From: Chryseobacterium sp. Leaf394
GTDB lineage: Bacteria; Bacteroidota; Bacteroidia; Flavobacteriales; Weeksellaceae
Length of the DNA: 64,000 nucleotides
Direction: 5' to 3'
NCBI RefSeq assembly: GCF_001424105.1
Contig: NZ_LMQH01000011.1
Coordinates: forward strand, 1,732,256 to 1,796,255
Position numbers and translations under genes: made by a program. This document shows, piece by piece, positions 52,280 to 60,826 of this stretch (position 1 is the stretch's first letter; the number at the start of each line of letters is the position of its first letter). The notes under the pieces are model-generated. The model was not told the DNA's origin and made no database searches. It worked only from the letters and a program-made list of their open reading frames with translations.

Positions 52280-52524
52280 TCTGTACCACAACTTTTTTTT
52301 GATTGTCTGCAATTTTTAATAATTTAAGACAAAGAGAATAAAAAATCTGCGTTTTAAAATCTGTGCAAATCTGCGGGAAATATAGCTGCCGGCAATCCGA
52401 TGCGCTTCAACATAATAAAATCATAGAAAAATTTTAACAAAACTTTAATTGTCTTAAAAATTCTTTGGCATAGATTTTACATATTTCATCATATCAATTA
52501 ATTACAAATTAAAAAATAGAAATT
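52280..52524. other. Non-coding spacer
   Basis: 245 bp with no gene. It contains the near-repeated words aaatctgcg and aatctgtgcaaatctgcggg (about 52345-52378), which look like a decayed dispersed repeat. The upstream half of the YtxH-gene promoter region includes ctttggcatagatttt near 52463, a possible -33 element without a clear -7 partner. Confidence 0.5.
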
Positions 52525-52788
52525 ATGGGAAATAAGACAAAAGGATTATTGGCATTGGTAGGTTTAGGTGCATTGGCATATTGGAGATACAATAAAGCAA
52601 CACCTGAAGAAAAACAGGCAGTAAAAGATAAGATCAACAACGCCAAAGATAATATCAACAAATGGGGAAATGATCTGAAGGATAAAGCAAATGATCTTAA
52701 AGAAAAAGCAAACGATGTTGCATCGCAGGCTCAGGGTAAATTTGACGAAGCAAAGTCAACAGTTGAGCAGAAAGTAACTCAAAACTAG
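52525..52788 (+). CDS. YtxH/CsbD-like stress protein
   Basis: An 87-residue protein. An N-terminal hydrophobic segment (about 7-22, GLLALVGLGALAYWRY) is followed by a long amphipathic helix with repeated Asn-Asp-Lys and KANDLKEKAND units (about 40-75), similar to YtxH and to CsbD/late-embryogenesis-like proteins. It is probably a membrane-associated general stress protein; no enzymatic motif. It is a single gene ended by a strong hairpin that is shared with the convergent methyltransferase gene. Confidence 0.75.
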   Translation: MGNKTKGLLALVGLGALAYWRYNKATPEEKQAVKDKINNAKDNINKWGNDLKDKANDLKEKANDVASQAQGKFDEAKSTVEQKVTQN

Positions 52789-52815
52789 TAATTAGTTAAC
52801 ATTCATATATACGGG

Positions 52816-52849
52816 AGAAAAGGTAAGTTTTTAACAGCTTACCTTTTCT
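52816..52849. terminator. Bidirectional terminator, YtxH gene / methyltransferase
   Basis: A perfect 12-bp stem (52816-52827 with 52838-52849) and a T-rich exit on the plus strand. Its right arm overlaps the stop codon of the minus-strand gene at 52839. Confidence 0.88.
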
Positions 52850-53630
52850 TTGCTTTTATGGCATAGACTAACGGAATTTTATTCCCAAACTTTGTGATCC
52901 GCCACTTCCCTTTTTCAAATTCTTCCACGTGTCTGAAACACGCGTACGGCGACCAGTCAAATTCCCTGAAATTTTCCAGGATTAAATCTTTATCCATCAA
53001 ATTTTGTAGCACATCAGACAAAGGATGATTCCATGAAACATAATCCTGAACGATGTTGGCGGACTGATCGGCGTATGTTCCCTCCGAAGTTTCAACAATC
53101 GGTTTTTCATTAAAATAATTGTAGGCAACACCTTCAAAATCATCATCGTACATCCATACCACCGGATGAAATTCTGCCATAATAAAATAGCCATCTGGTT
53201 TCACAAAATGGCTGACAACATTTGCCCACCGTTCCAGATCCGGCAGCCAGCCAATGGTTCCGTAACTTGTAAAAACGATGTCGAATTTTTCATTTAAAAC
53301 ATTGGGTAAATTGTAAATGTCGGTACAGATAAACTTTGTATCAGTTATGCATTTTCCAGCCAATTCTCTCGCGGCATCAATCGCTTTATCCGATAAATCA
53401 ATTCCGGTAACTTTTGCACCCATTCTGGAAAGTGAAATAGAATCCTGCCCGAAATGACACTGCAAATGCAGAATACTTTTTCCTTTTACATCTCCCAGCA
53501 AATCCAATTCGATTGAATTAAGGGAATTTCTTCCTTTTAAAAACTCATCCACGAAATAAAAATCTGATCCTAAATGCGGCTCTACCCTTGCATTCCAGGA
53601 ATTTTTGTTGATGTCTAAATAGTTGTCCAT
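52839..53630 (-). CDS. Class I SAM-dependent methyltransferase
   Basis: A 263-residue Rossmann-fold methyltransferase. Motif I is ILHLQCHFGQDSISLSRMGAKVTGIDLS, with the acidic residue that ends strand beta-2 in GIDLS. Motif IV is FDIVFTSYGTIGWLPDL, and a later YFIMAEFHPVVWM follows. It belongs to the UbiE/Tam-like group; the substrate is not evident. It lies beside, but on the opposite strand from, the Ter operon, so a functional link is not supported. Confidence 0.88.
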   Translation of the reverse strand: MDNYLDINKNSWNARVEPHLGSDFYFVDEFLKGRNSLNSIELDLLGDVKGKSILHLQCHFGQDSISLSRMGAKVTGIDLSDKAIDAARELAGKCITDTKFICTDIYNLPNVLNEKFDIVFTSYGTIGWLPDLERWANVVSHFVKPDGYFIMAEFHPVVWMYDDDFEGVAYNYFNEKPIVETSEGTYADQSANIVQDYVSWNHPLSDVLQNLMDKDLILENFREFDWSPYACFRHVEEFEKGKWRITKFGNKIPLVYAIKAKKR

Positions 53631-53866
53631 CGTTTATATTTTCTGTAAATATAATTTTTTTGAGGAATTTGTGTGATTTGCTGAACGAAAAATTTCGAAT
53701 TTATTAAAGTAAGTTTATCGAAATATTAATTTCAGGAATAATTAAATAATTCTTTCGCATTTTTCCCTCTCATTTGATAAAAAAAATTATATTTATAAAT
53801 ATTTAATTTTCAAAAATATCTGATGAAATTAAATTTAAAAATGATACTTAATACTTACAGATAAAT

Positions 53867-54439
53867 ATGATTAATTTACAGAAAGGTCAGAAAATTGACA
53901 TTGGACTCAGCAAAATGACAATCGGTTTAGGATGGGATCCGAGTGAAGGAACAGCCCATGATTTCGATCTGGATGCTTCAGCTTTTATGATTGATGAGAG
54001 AAGACAGATCCCGAGCGAACCGTTTTTTATTTTTTATGGAAATACAGATTCCCCAGACGGCGCTTTGAGACACACCGGCGACGACCCTACCGGCGGGAAC
54101 AGTGCAGACGGCGATGATGAAAGCATCGAAGTTGATTTATCTAAAGTGGACCCCAGAATTAATGAAATTCTAATCGTTGTAACCATTCATGATGCCATCG
54201 ATCGAAAACAGAATTACGGACAGGTAAGAAATTCATACATCAGAATCGTAGATGACAGCAACGGTCAGGAAGTGGCAAAATATGAGTTGGGAGAAGATTT
54301 CTCTATTGAAACAGCTGTGGAATTCGGAAGACTTTACAAAAGAAACGATCAGTGGAAATTTGAGGCATCTGGAATCGGATATCGTGAAGATTTAGCGTTT
54401 TTCCTTTCAAAATATTACAGCGGACAAATTATCAAATAA
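53867..54439 (+). CDS. TerD family protein (first copy)
   Basis: A 190-residue calcium-binding beta-sandwich domain protein of the kind found in tellurite and general stress operons. Diagnostic features: INLQKGQKIDIGL at the start, GLGWDPSEGTAHDFDLDASAF (first acidic site) and HTGDDPTGGNSADGDDESI (second acidic cluster). It then has an EILIVVTIHDA strand and SYIRIVDD. It opens a seven-gene operon with gaps of 1-10 bp. No TerC transporter gene is nearby, so metal export is not implied; a stress-signalling role is more likely. Confidence 0.93.
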   Translation: MINLQKGQKIDIGLSKMTIGLGWDPSEGTAHDFDLDASAFMIDERRQIPSEPFFIFYGNTDSPDGALRHTGDDPTGGNSADGDDESIEVDLSKVDPRINEILIVVTIHDAIDRKQNYGQVRNSYIRIVDDSNGQEVAKYELGEDFSIETAVEFGRLYKRNDQWKFEASGIGYREDLAFFLSKYYSGQIIK

Positions 54440-54444
54440 TAAAT

Positions 54445-55116
54445 ATGGCAATCAATTTACAAAAAGGTCAGACGATCGATTTAAGAAAAAATGACCGTGG
54501 AGAAAGTGTTTACGATTTATCACAGGTAACCATTGGTTTGGGATGGGACGTCCGTCAGAAACAAAGTGGTTTTTTCGGAAAAATATTTGGCGGGAAAGAG
54601 GAAGAATATGATCTGGATGCTGTAGCTTTTCTTCTCGACAGTAACGGAAAAGTGGCTGACCTCGGGAGAACAGCAGCTGTTGGCGGAAGAAATGTTGCTT
54701 TGTACGGCGGTGATGTTATTTATTTCAACTCCATGAGACATCCAAGCGGAAACATTTGGCTGACAGGAGATAACAGAACAGGTGCAGGAGACGGTGATGA
54801 CGAACAGATCATTGTACAGCTGGATAAACTGGATCAGAAATATCAGAAAATACTATTTGTAGTTACTATTTATCAGGGAAGACAGAACAACCAGCACTTC
54901 GGGATGGTAGATAATGCCTTCATTAGAGCTGTCGACGCCCGTGGAAAAGAAATTACAAAATACAGTCTTTCCGGCGACGCATCAATGAACGGAATGTGTT
55001 CCATGGTTTTTGCTGAAGCTTATAGACATAACGGCGACTGGAAATTCCGAGCTCTTGGTGAGCCTGGACAAACCGATAATTTCGTAGATATATTAGCAAA
55101 ATACGCCTACAAATAA
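54445..55116 (+). CDS. TerD family protein (second copy)
   Basis: A 223-residue TerD paralogue of the gene before it, 5 bp away. It carries VTIGLGWDV, EEYDLDAVAFLLDSNGKV and the canonical GDNRTGAGDGDDEQI calcium cluster, with a 12-residue insert (KQSGFFGKIFGG) after the first motif. The C-terminal part (YRHNGDWKFRALGE) aligns with the first copy. The two may form a hetero-oligomer. The insert and longer loops suggest a distinct surface for partners. Confidence 0.93.
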   Translation: MAINLQKGQTIDLRKNDRGESVYDLSQVTIGLGWDVRQKQSGFFGKIFGGKEEEYDLDAVAFLLDSNGKVADLGRTAAVGGRNVALYGGDVIYFNSMRHPSGNIWLTGDNRTGAGDGDDEQIIVQLDKLDQKYQKILFVVTIYQGRQNNQHFGMVDNAFIRAVDARGKEITKYSLSGDASMNGMCSMVFAEAYRHNGDWKFRALGEPGQTDNFVDILAKYAYK

Positions 55117-55122
55117 TCTATA

Positions 55123-55761
55123 ATGAGAAGATTACCCGTTTATTTATTACTAGACACTTCAGGTTCAATGACCGGCGAACCGATTGAAGCTGTAAAAAAT
55201 GGAGTTCAGATGATGCTGCATTCGCTACGTCAGAATCCTCAGGCTATTGAAACTGCCTATGTAAGCATCATTACATTTGACAGCGAGGCTAAACAAATTG
55301 TACCTCTTACCGATTTGGCTTCATTCCAAATGGTGGACATCAAAGCTTCCGGTACCACTTCAATGGGTGCAGCTTTAGGATTATTAGCCGACAAATTAAG
55401 CACTGAAATTACCAGAACCACCCTCGAACAAAAAGGTGACTGGAAACCGATGACTTTCATCATGACCGACGGTATACCAACAGACGACTGGCAAAGTGGA
55501 TTTTCTAAATTGAAAGCTGTAAACAAAGGTTTAATCGTAGGTTGCGCCGTCGGGAGCGGTGCTGATGATAAAATTGTGAAACAAATTACCGAGTCTGTGA
55601 TCAGACTGGACAATGCGGATTCTGCAAGTATCAGCAAATTTTTCCAATGGGTAACAGATTCTATTTCTACAACTTCTACCAAAGTGGAAGAATCCGGAAA
55701 AGAAGTAACAGGATTAGATCAGCTTCCTCCTCCACCGTCTGAGTTGGTAATCGTTGCATAA
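55123..55761 (+). CDS. TerY-like VWA domain protein (first)
   Basis: A 212-residue protein consisting of one von Willebrand A domain. MIDAS residues are intact: DTSGSM (about 10-15), a Thr in the loop SGTTSMGAAL and TFIMTDGIPTDDW. The C-terminus is a short tail ending PPPPSELVIVA, matched in the next gene. There is no zinc ribbon. Metal-dependent protein contact is expected rather than catalysis. It begins 6 bp after the second TerD gene and is followed 2 bp later by a paralogue. Confidence 0.93.
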   Translation: MRRLPVYLLLDTSGSMTGEPIEAVKNGVQMMLHSLRQNPQAIETAYVSIITFDSEAKQIVPLTDLASFQMVDIKASGTTSMGAALGLLADKLSTEITRTTLEQKGDWKPMTFIMTDGIPTDDWQSGFSKLKAVNKGLIVGCAVGSGADDKIVKQITESVIRLDNADSASISKFFQWVTDSISTTSTKVEESGKEVTGLDQLPPPPSELVIVA

Positions 55762-55763
55762 TT

Positions 55764-56402
55764 ATGAACAGACGATTATTAGCCTATTTTTTACTGGACA
55801 CTTCCGGATCGATGAGAGGTGAGCCCATCGCTGCCTTGAACAACGGTTTCAATGGTTTGGTAAGCATGCTCAGATCAGATCCGCAGGCTATGGATTCTTT
55901 GCACATCAGCGTGATTACGTATGACCGGGAGGTGACCAATCTGATTCCGCTTGTTGATCTGGCAAGTTTTCATCCTGTAGAAATTACCTGTCCGGAAAGC
56001 GGGCCTACCCACACTGGACAGGCTTTGGAAATGGTATATCACCTGGTGAAAAAAGAAGTTATAAAAGGATCAGCTGACCGAAAGGGCGACTGGAAACCTC
56101 TGCTTTTTATTTTTACAGATGGTAAACCTTCAGATTTGCAGAAATACAAAGAGATGACTCCTTTAATCAAAAGTTTAGATTTTGGAGTTATCGTAGGCTG
56201 TGCCGCAGGTCCGAAAGCGGAAGTCAGTTTTCTTCAGGAACTTACGGACAACGTTGTGAAGCTTGATACCACAGATTCCAGCACGCTAACAAACTTTTTC
56301 CAATGGGTAAGTTCGTCCATCGAAATGGGAAGCAAAACGCAGGGAACCGGAGAAAGCATGACTTTGCCACCACCACCAAGTGAATTGAATATTATAGTTT
56401 AA
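55764..56402 (+). CDS. TerY-like VWA domain protein (second)
   Basis: A 212-residue paralogue of the preceding gene with the same length and the same tail (PPPPSELNIIV). MIDAS is intact: DTSGSMRGEP, the loop GPTHTGQAL and LFIFTDGKPSD. Sequence divergence is considerable, so the duplication is old and the copies have probably specialised. Gaps of 2 and 10 bp to its neighbours indicate one transcript. Confidence 0.92.
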   Translation: MNRRLLAYFLLDTSGSMRGEPIAALNNGFNGLVSMLRSDPQAMDSLHISVITYDREVTNLIPLVDLASFHPVEITCPESGPTHTGQALEMVYHLVKKEVIKGSADRKGDWKPLLFIFTDGKPSDLQKYKEMTPLIKSLDFGVIVGCAAGPKAEVSFLQELTDNVVKLDTTDSSTLTNFFQWVSSSIEMGSKTQGTGESMTLPPPPSELNIIV

Positions 56403-56412
56403 AGACCAAATT

Positions 56413-57456
56413 ATGAGAAGACTACCAATTTATTTCCTCATCGATGTATCAGAATCGATGGTGGGAGAACCTATTGAGCAAGTTCAGGAAGGAATTGCAT
56501 CCATCATCAAAGAATTAAAAACAGATCCTTATGCACTGGAAACCGTTTGGGTTTCGATCATTGGTTTTGCAGGAAAAAGCAAAATCATCACCCCTTTGCA
56601 GGACGTCATCACATTTTATCCTCCAAAAATACCTATCGGAAGCGGAACTTCTCTTTCAAAAGGGCTGGAAGAACTGATGAATTCCATCGACAGAGACGTT
56701 GTAAAAACCACTTACGAACGAAAAGGAGACTGGAAACCTGTCATATTCTTATTCACCGACGGAATTCCAACTGATGATACTTCAAGAGCGATTGAGAAAT
56801 GGAATACCGATTACCGTACGAAATCAAATTTAATTATCGTTTCGATTGGCGATAATACGAATGTAAATCTGCTAGGTAAATTATCTGAACAGGTTTTGAT
56901 GTTTAACAATACAGACAGCAATTCCTATAAAGAATTTTTCAAATGGGTGACTGCATCAATCAGAGCTACAAGCGAAAATATCAACAACAATAATGGGGAT
57001 GGAATTAATTTAAGCAAATCCAATCCTGAGATTATTGAGAAGATTGATTTGAGTAAAAACTATTCTGTACCCGACAATAATTTTGTTGTTTTGAATGGAA
57101 AATGTTCCACGAATGACAGACTTTATTTATTAAAATTTAAAAAATCACTTCAGGAATCACGCGTTCCAGGCTTTGATACTCGTTTTTATAAAATTGAAGG
57201 CGCTTACAAAATTGATGAAAATTCTTACAGAGAATATTCGGAAGGAGGTTCCAGCACCAACAAAATTTCAAGTGAGGAAATCTATGGAAATCCGAGTTGC
57301 CCGTCTTGTGGAAACAGTTTTGCACTGGCAACCTGTATTTGTGGAGGTATTCACTGCATCGAAGGTGACGGCGTTGCAAAATGCCCATGGTGCGGAAATG
57401 CAGGTCAATATGGAGCTGCAAAAGGTGGGTTTGACATCAACAGAACTTTAGGTTAA
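56413..57456 (+). CDS. TerY-like VWA protein with C-terminal zinc ribbon (third)
   Basis: A 347-residue protein. The VWA domain (1 to about 185) has MIDAS DVSESM, SGTSLSKGLEEL and FLFTDGIPTDD. After a low-complexity linker with Asn repeats (about 195-205) comes a region of about 80 residues, then a Cys-rich TerY-C-type zinc ribbon near 295-330. The ribbon has CPSCG, CICGGIHC and CPWCG, giving seven Cys and one His as possible ligands. The tail ends GGFDINRTL. It comes 2 bp before the phosphatase gene, the usual TerY-phosphatase-kinase order. Confidence 0.92.
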   Translation: MRRLPIYFLIDVSESMVGEPIEQVQEGIASIIKELKTDPYALETVWVSIIGFAGKSKIITPLQDVITFYPPKIPIGSGTSLSKGLEELMNSIDRDVVKTTYERKGDWKPVIFLFTDGIPTDDTSRAIEKWNTDYRTKSNLIIVSIGDNTNVNLLGKLSEQVLMFNNTDSNSYKEFFKWVTASIRATSENINNNNGDGINLSKSNPEIIEKIDLSKNYSVPDNNFVVLNGKCSTNDRLYLLKFKKSLQESRVPGFDTRFYKIEGAYKIDENSYREYSEGGSSTNKISSEEIYGNPSCPSCGNSFALATCICGGIHCIEGDGVAKCPWCGNAGQYGAAKGGFDINRTLG

Positions 57457-57457
57457 T

Positions 57458-58915
57458 ATGAAAAGTTTATTGCAGGACGTCTTAAAAGAAAATCAAATTG
57501 ACAGCAACAAAATAGTGGACATCACTGTTGAAAAGCTTACCGATAATGCCAAAATATACGAATTATCGAAAACCATCAAAGACCTGAAGTCACAAATATT
57601 ACAAATTTTCACGATGCACAGAGACAGAGAAGAATTCAGGGAAAGTTATATCACGATTCCAAATGCCAATGTAAAAAAGGAATATAATTTCACATTTGAC
57701 CTTTCAAAATATCCCTCCATTATCATTAAGGAAATCAAAAATCTGGACGCTGTGGGATTGCAGTTTGATGCCGAAAACATTTCTATTCACGGTATTCCAA
57801 CACAGGCAAATACAACTCAAATTGAAATTGTTTTCTTTAATAAAAATGATGAAAATTTACAGGAAGATATTAAAATAATTCCCTTTATTGTAAACGCCGA
57901 TCCAAAGGATTTATGGCTTAACAAACCCAGCCCTAAAGACAGCAGATTTCCGAAAGAAGATAATGTTACTTTTAAGTCGGAATTTTTAGATAAAAAAATT
58001 GTTATCGCTTCTAAAAGAGGTAGGTCACATGCTCATGAAGGTACTTTCCGCGATGATGATTTTTTAATGAAAAACTTACCAGATGATTGGGCAATTGTAG
58101 CTGTAGCAGATGGCGCAGGTTCGGCAAGATTTGCGCGTGCAGGATCTCAGTTTGCAACAGAATTTATTGTTAAAACTTTTGACGATGAATCTCTTTTAAA
58201 TAAATTATCAGATGCTGTCACTGTTTATTTTTCCAAAGAAACCAAGGAAAATTTAAATGAAGAAACTGAAATAATCGACGAAGACTCAAATAATTCTGAA
58301 AATTCTTTAAGTTCAAATCCTGCAGGCGATGAAAAAATAAAAAGCAAAAGTCTTATCATCAATTCTCTTTATCACAATGTAAAAAATCTTCACAGCGGGC
58401 TTTCTCAACTGGCAACTGAAGAAAATGCATCATTAAAAGATTTTCATACAACGTTGATTTTCACTTTGGTGAAAAAATTTGATTTTGGATATGTTGTTTT
58501 AAGTTTTGGTGTTGGAGACTGCCCTATCAATGTTTTGGACAAAGAAAATTCCAGTGTAAAACTTCTGAATTTTCTGGATGTTGGCGAAAGCAGTGGCGCA
58601 ACGCGTTTCATTACAATGCCGGAAATTTTCGGTAAAACTGATATGGTTAACCGCTTTAAAATCAACTGTTTTAAAGATTTTTCTAAACTTTTATTAATGA
58701 CAGACGGCATTTACGATCCAAAATTTGTTGTAGAAAGCAAACTGGAAAATCTGGAAACCTGGAAGAATTTTTTACGAGATTTAAATGGTGAAAATGAGGA
58801 CGAGACCAAAGTTGATTTCGTGGATGATTCAGATATTGAAAACCAGCTGTCAGCCTGGATGGATTTTTGGAGTAAAGGCAATCACGACGACAGGACTTTA
58901 GCCGTAATTTATTAA
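57458..58915 (+). CDS. PP2C-family protein phosphatase
   Basis: A 485-residue protein. The N-terminal 180 residues are a separate, probably beta-rich domain of unknown function. The PP2C domain starts near 185 (IVIASKRGRSHAHEG...DD). Metal-binding Asp218 lies in VADGAGSARFARAGS. Later motifs are FGVGDCPINVL, LLMTDGIYDPKF and the final NHDDRTLAVIY. An Asp/Glu/Asn/Ser-rich insert near 265-295 interrupts the domain. It would remove Ser/Thr phosphates placed by the adjacent kinase. Gaps to neighbours are 1 and 4 bp. Confidence 0.92.
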   Translation: MKSLLQDVLKENQIDSNKIVDITVEKLTDNAKIYELSKTIKDLKSQILQIFTMHRDREEFRESYITIPNANVKKEYNFTFDLSKYPSIIIKEIKNLDAVGLQFDAENISIHGIPTQANTTQIEIVFFNKNDENLQEDIKIIPFIVNADPKDLWLNKPSPKDSRFPKEDNVTFKSEFLDKKIVIASKRGRSHAHEGTFRDDDFLMKNLPDDWAIVAVADGAGSARFARAGSQFATEFIVKTFDDESLLNKLSDAVTVYFSKETKENLNEETEIIDEDSNNSENSLSSNPAGDEKIKSKSLIINSLYHNVKNLHSGLSQLATEENASLKDFHTTLIFTLVKKFDFGYVVLSFGVGDCPINVLDKENSSVKLLNFLDVGESSGATRFITMPEIFGKTDMVNRFKINCFKDFSKLLLMTDGIYDPKFVVESKLENLETWKNFLRDLNGENEDETKVDFVDDSDIENQLSAWMDFWSKGNHDDRTLAVIY

Positions 58916-58919
58916 AAGT

Positions 58920-60431
58920 ATGAGTGTAGTAAAGGTAAAATCAATCATAGATTCCTCAAAAACATATGAATATGTTGACGATGGAAATCCGAAAAAAGGC
59001 GGTGTAAAAGATGTTTATTTTTCACCAGACAGAAAATATGTGGTGGCATTTTTCAGAGATCCGCTGGACTTTAATCAGAAAGACAGAATCAAAAGAATCG
59101 TATCTCTATACCTCGAAAATATAAAGAAAGGCAACAGTGCAGATTATTTTTTAGATGAAATTTTCAGGTGGCCTTACGATGCGGTTGAGCTCAATGGCAA
59201 AACCGGCGTGATTGTACCTATTTACAATGCAAAATTTTTCTTTAAAAAAGGATACAAATCCAACGAACTGATAAAAGGTGGCGAAAAAGTTGGGAAATGG
59301 TTTACCACACCATCTTTCCGAGACAGTCAATATCCTTTATCGTTAGATAAAACCGAACTTGGGGATTGGCTCAGTTATTTTCAGATTGCCATTAATATTT
59401 CCAGGGGTGTGAAAAAAATGCACCAGATGGGTTTGGCTCATTCTGATTTATCCTACAACAATGTTCTGGTAGATCCGGTGACAAAATCTGCTGCAATTAT
59501 CGACATCGACGGCTTGGTTGTTCCCGGTTTATTTCCTCCTGAAGTGATTGGTACAGCCGATTTTATCGCTCCTGAAGTTTTAAAAACAAAACATCTAAAA
59601 TTACAGGATCCCGGCAGAATTTTGCCTAACCAAAAAACAGATTTACATGCTTTAGCCATTCTTATTTACATGTATTTGCTGAGAAGACATCCCCTTCGTG
59701 GCGGAAAAATCTGGGATTTGGAATCCGAAAAAGACGAAGTTTTGTCAATGGGTGAAAAAGCCTTGTTTGTGGAACATCCCACAGATCCAACCAACCGAGT
59801 GAAAGCAGATCATCTGAAAGTCTGGAATAAATTTTGGGGTGATCCGTCTAAAATTCCGTATACTGTAACCGGCCCGTACCTGAGTGAATTGTTTAAAAAA
59901 GCTTTTATAGACGGTCTGCACAATCCTATACTTCGCCCAATTGCCAATGAATGGGAAACGGCTCTGCTGAAAACAGTTGATTTAATTCAGCCCTGCAGCA
60001 ACCCGAACTGTGATGAAAAATGGTATGTTTTCGACAATACTTCCAAACCAAAATGCCCTTTCTGCGGAACTCCTCACAAAGGAACTTTGCCTGTGATTGA
60101 TCTGTACTATAAATTTAAAGACAATGTCTGGAAACCTGAAAATCACAGATTAATGGTGTATCATAATCAGTATCTTTTCAAATGGCATGTATCAAAAAAA
60201 GTGATGAGAAACGAAAGTCTGACTGCAATTGATAAAAAACCGGTTGGATATTTTATTTTTTACCAAAATAAATGGGTGCTTGTAAACCAAAATCTTCAGG
60301 CAATGAAGGATATCACTGAAGACAAATTAATTCCCGTGAACTCAATGGTAGAGCTAACTGACGGTAAGAAAATCATGCTTTCTGATGAGGAAGGTGGCCG
60401 GTTGATGTACATAACATTGACGAATAAATAA
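58920..60431 (+). CDS. Ser/Thr protein kinase-like protein with zinc ribbon
   Basis: A 503-residue protein. The kinase domain (about 1-330) has catalytic-loop HSDLSYNNVLV with His174, Asp176 and Asn181, and DIDG (Asp195) replacing DFG. An APE-like FIAPEVL follows, and a region DLHALAILIYMYLLRRHPLRG matches the DxWxxG helix. The beta-3 strand reads KYVVAFFRD, so the usual ATP-anchoring Lys is not at its expected place. A zinc ribbon follows near 360-385 (CSNPNCDEKW and CPFCG), then a C-terminal beta domain of about 110 residues. It is the last gene of the Ter operon; a hairpin terminator lies about 130 nt downstream. Confidence 0.9.
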   Translation: MSVVKVKSIIDSSKTYEYVDDGNPKKGGVKDVYFSPDRKYVVAFFRDPLDFNQKDRIKRIVSLYLENIKKGNSADYFLDEIFRWPYDAVELNGKTGVIVPIYNAKFFFKKGYKSNELIKGGEKVGKWFTTPSFRDSQYPLSLDKTELGDWLSYFQIAINISRGVKKMHQMGLAHSDLSYNNVLVDPVTKSAAIIDIDGLVVPGLFPPEVIGTADFIAPEVLKTKHLKLQDPGRILPNQKTDLHALAILIYMYLLRRHPLRGGKIWDLESEKDEVLSMGEKALFVEHPTDPTNRVKADHLKVWNKFWGDPSKIPYTVTGPYLSELFKKAFIDGLHNPILRPIANEWETALLKTVDLIQPCSNPNCDEKWYVFDNTSKPKCPFCGTPHKGTLPVIDLYYKFKDNVWKPENHRLMVYHNQYLFKWHVSKKVMRNESLTAIDKKPVGYFIFYQNKWVLVNQNLQAMKDITEDKLIPVNSMVELTDGKKIMLSDEEGGRLMYITLTNK

Positions 60432-60562
60432 AAAAAAATTCAAAAAACAGCCAAAACTACGGCATCACGTAAAATAATTTAAAAAAGCCTTATTACCTTT
60501 GTCAGAGAAGATTCTGAGAATCTGAAAACACAATACATATAAATAAAAGCACAAGTGATGAA

Positions 60563-60593
60563 AAAATTCCGGTTCATTATGAGCCGGAATTTT
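60563..60593 (+). terminator. Terminator of the Ter operon
   Basis: A 14-bp stem with one wobble (60563-60576 with 60580-60593) and a 3-nt loop, A-rich before and T-rich after. The next small gene begins 14 nt later, so it may also influence that gene. Confidence 0.8.
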
Positions 60594-60606
60594 AATTTTA
60601 TACATC

Positions 60607-60825
60607 ATGAAGAATATACTTTTAATTTCATTTGTTGCCATCCTGAATCTGAATGGAACTTCAGTAATAAAATCTGATGTTTACCTTTGCGACAGTCCTG
60701 GCGGAAAGAAATACCATTATAACAAGAGCTGCCGTGGATTATCCAACTGCAAACATGAGATTATTAAGGTGAGTCTCAAAAAAGCGCAGAATTTAGGGAA
60801 AACGCTTTGTGGATTTGAAGATTAA
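60607..60825 (+). CDS. Small exported cysteine-containing protein
   Basis: A 72-residue protein with a signal peptide at about 1-18. The mature part VYLCDSPGGKKYHYNKSCRGLSNCKHEI carries four cysteines in all with a following KVSLKKAQNLGKTLCGFED. The YHY...C...L..C pattern resembles the small periplasmic or nuclease-associated modules seen in many Bacteroidota proteins; function unknown. Two disulphides are likely after export. It is convergent with hisS, with one base between the two genes. Confidence 0.7.
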   Translation: MKNILLISFVAILNLNGTSVIKSDVYLCDSPGGKKYHYNKSCRGLSNCKHEIIKVSLKKAQNLGKTLCGFED

Positions 60826-60826
60826 T

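Noticed and set aside
55257-55682. 141-residue frame opposite the first VWA gene
   Set aside because: Antisense to an intact MIDAS-containing gene in a tight operon; no promoter or homology.
53867-60431. Tellurite-resistance operon in the classical sense
   Set aside because: TerC and other terZABE-type components are absent, and the VWA-phosphatase-kinase content points to signalling. Tellurite resistance cannot be claimed.
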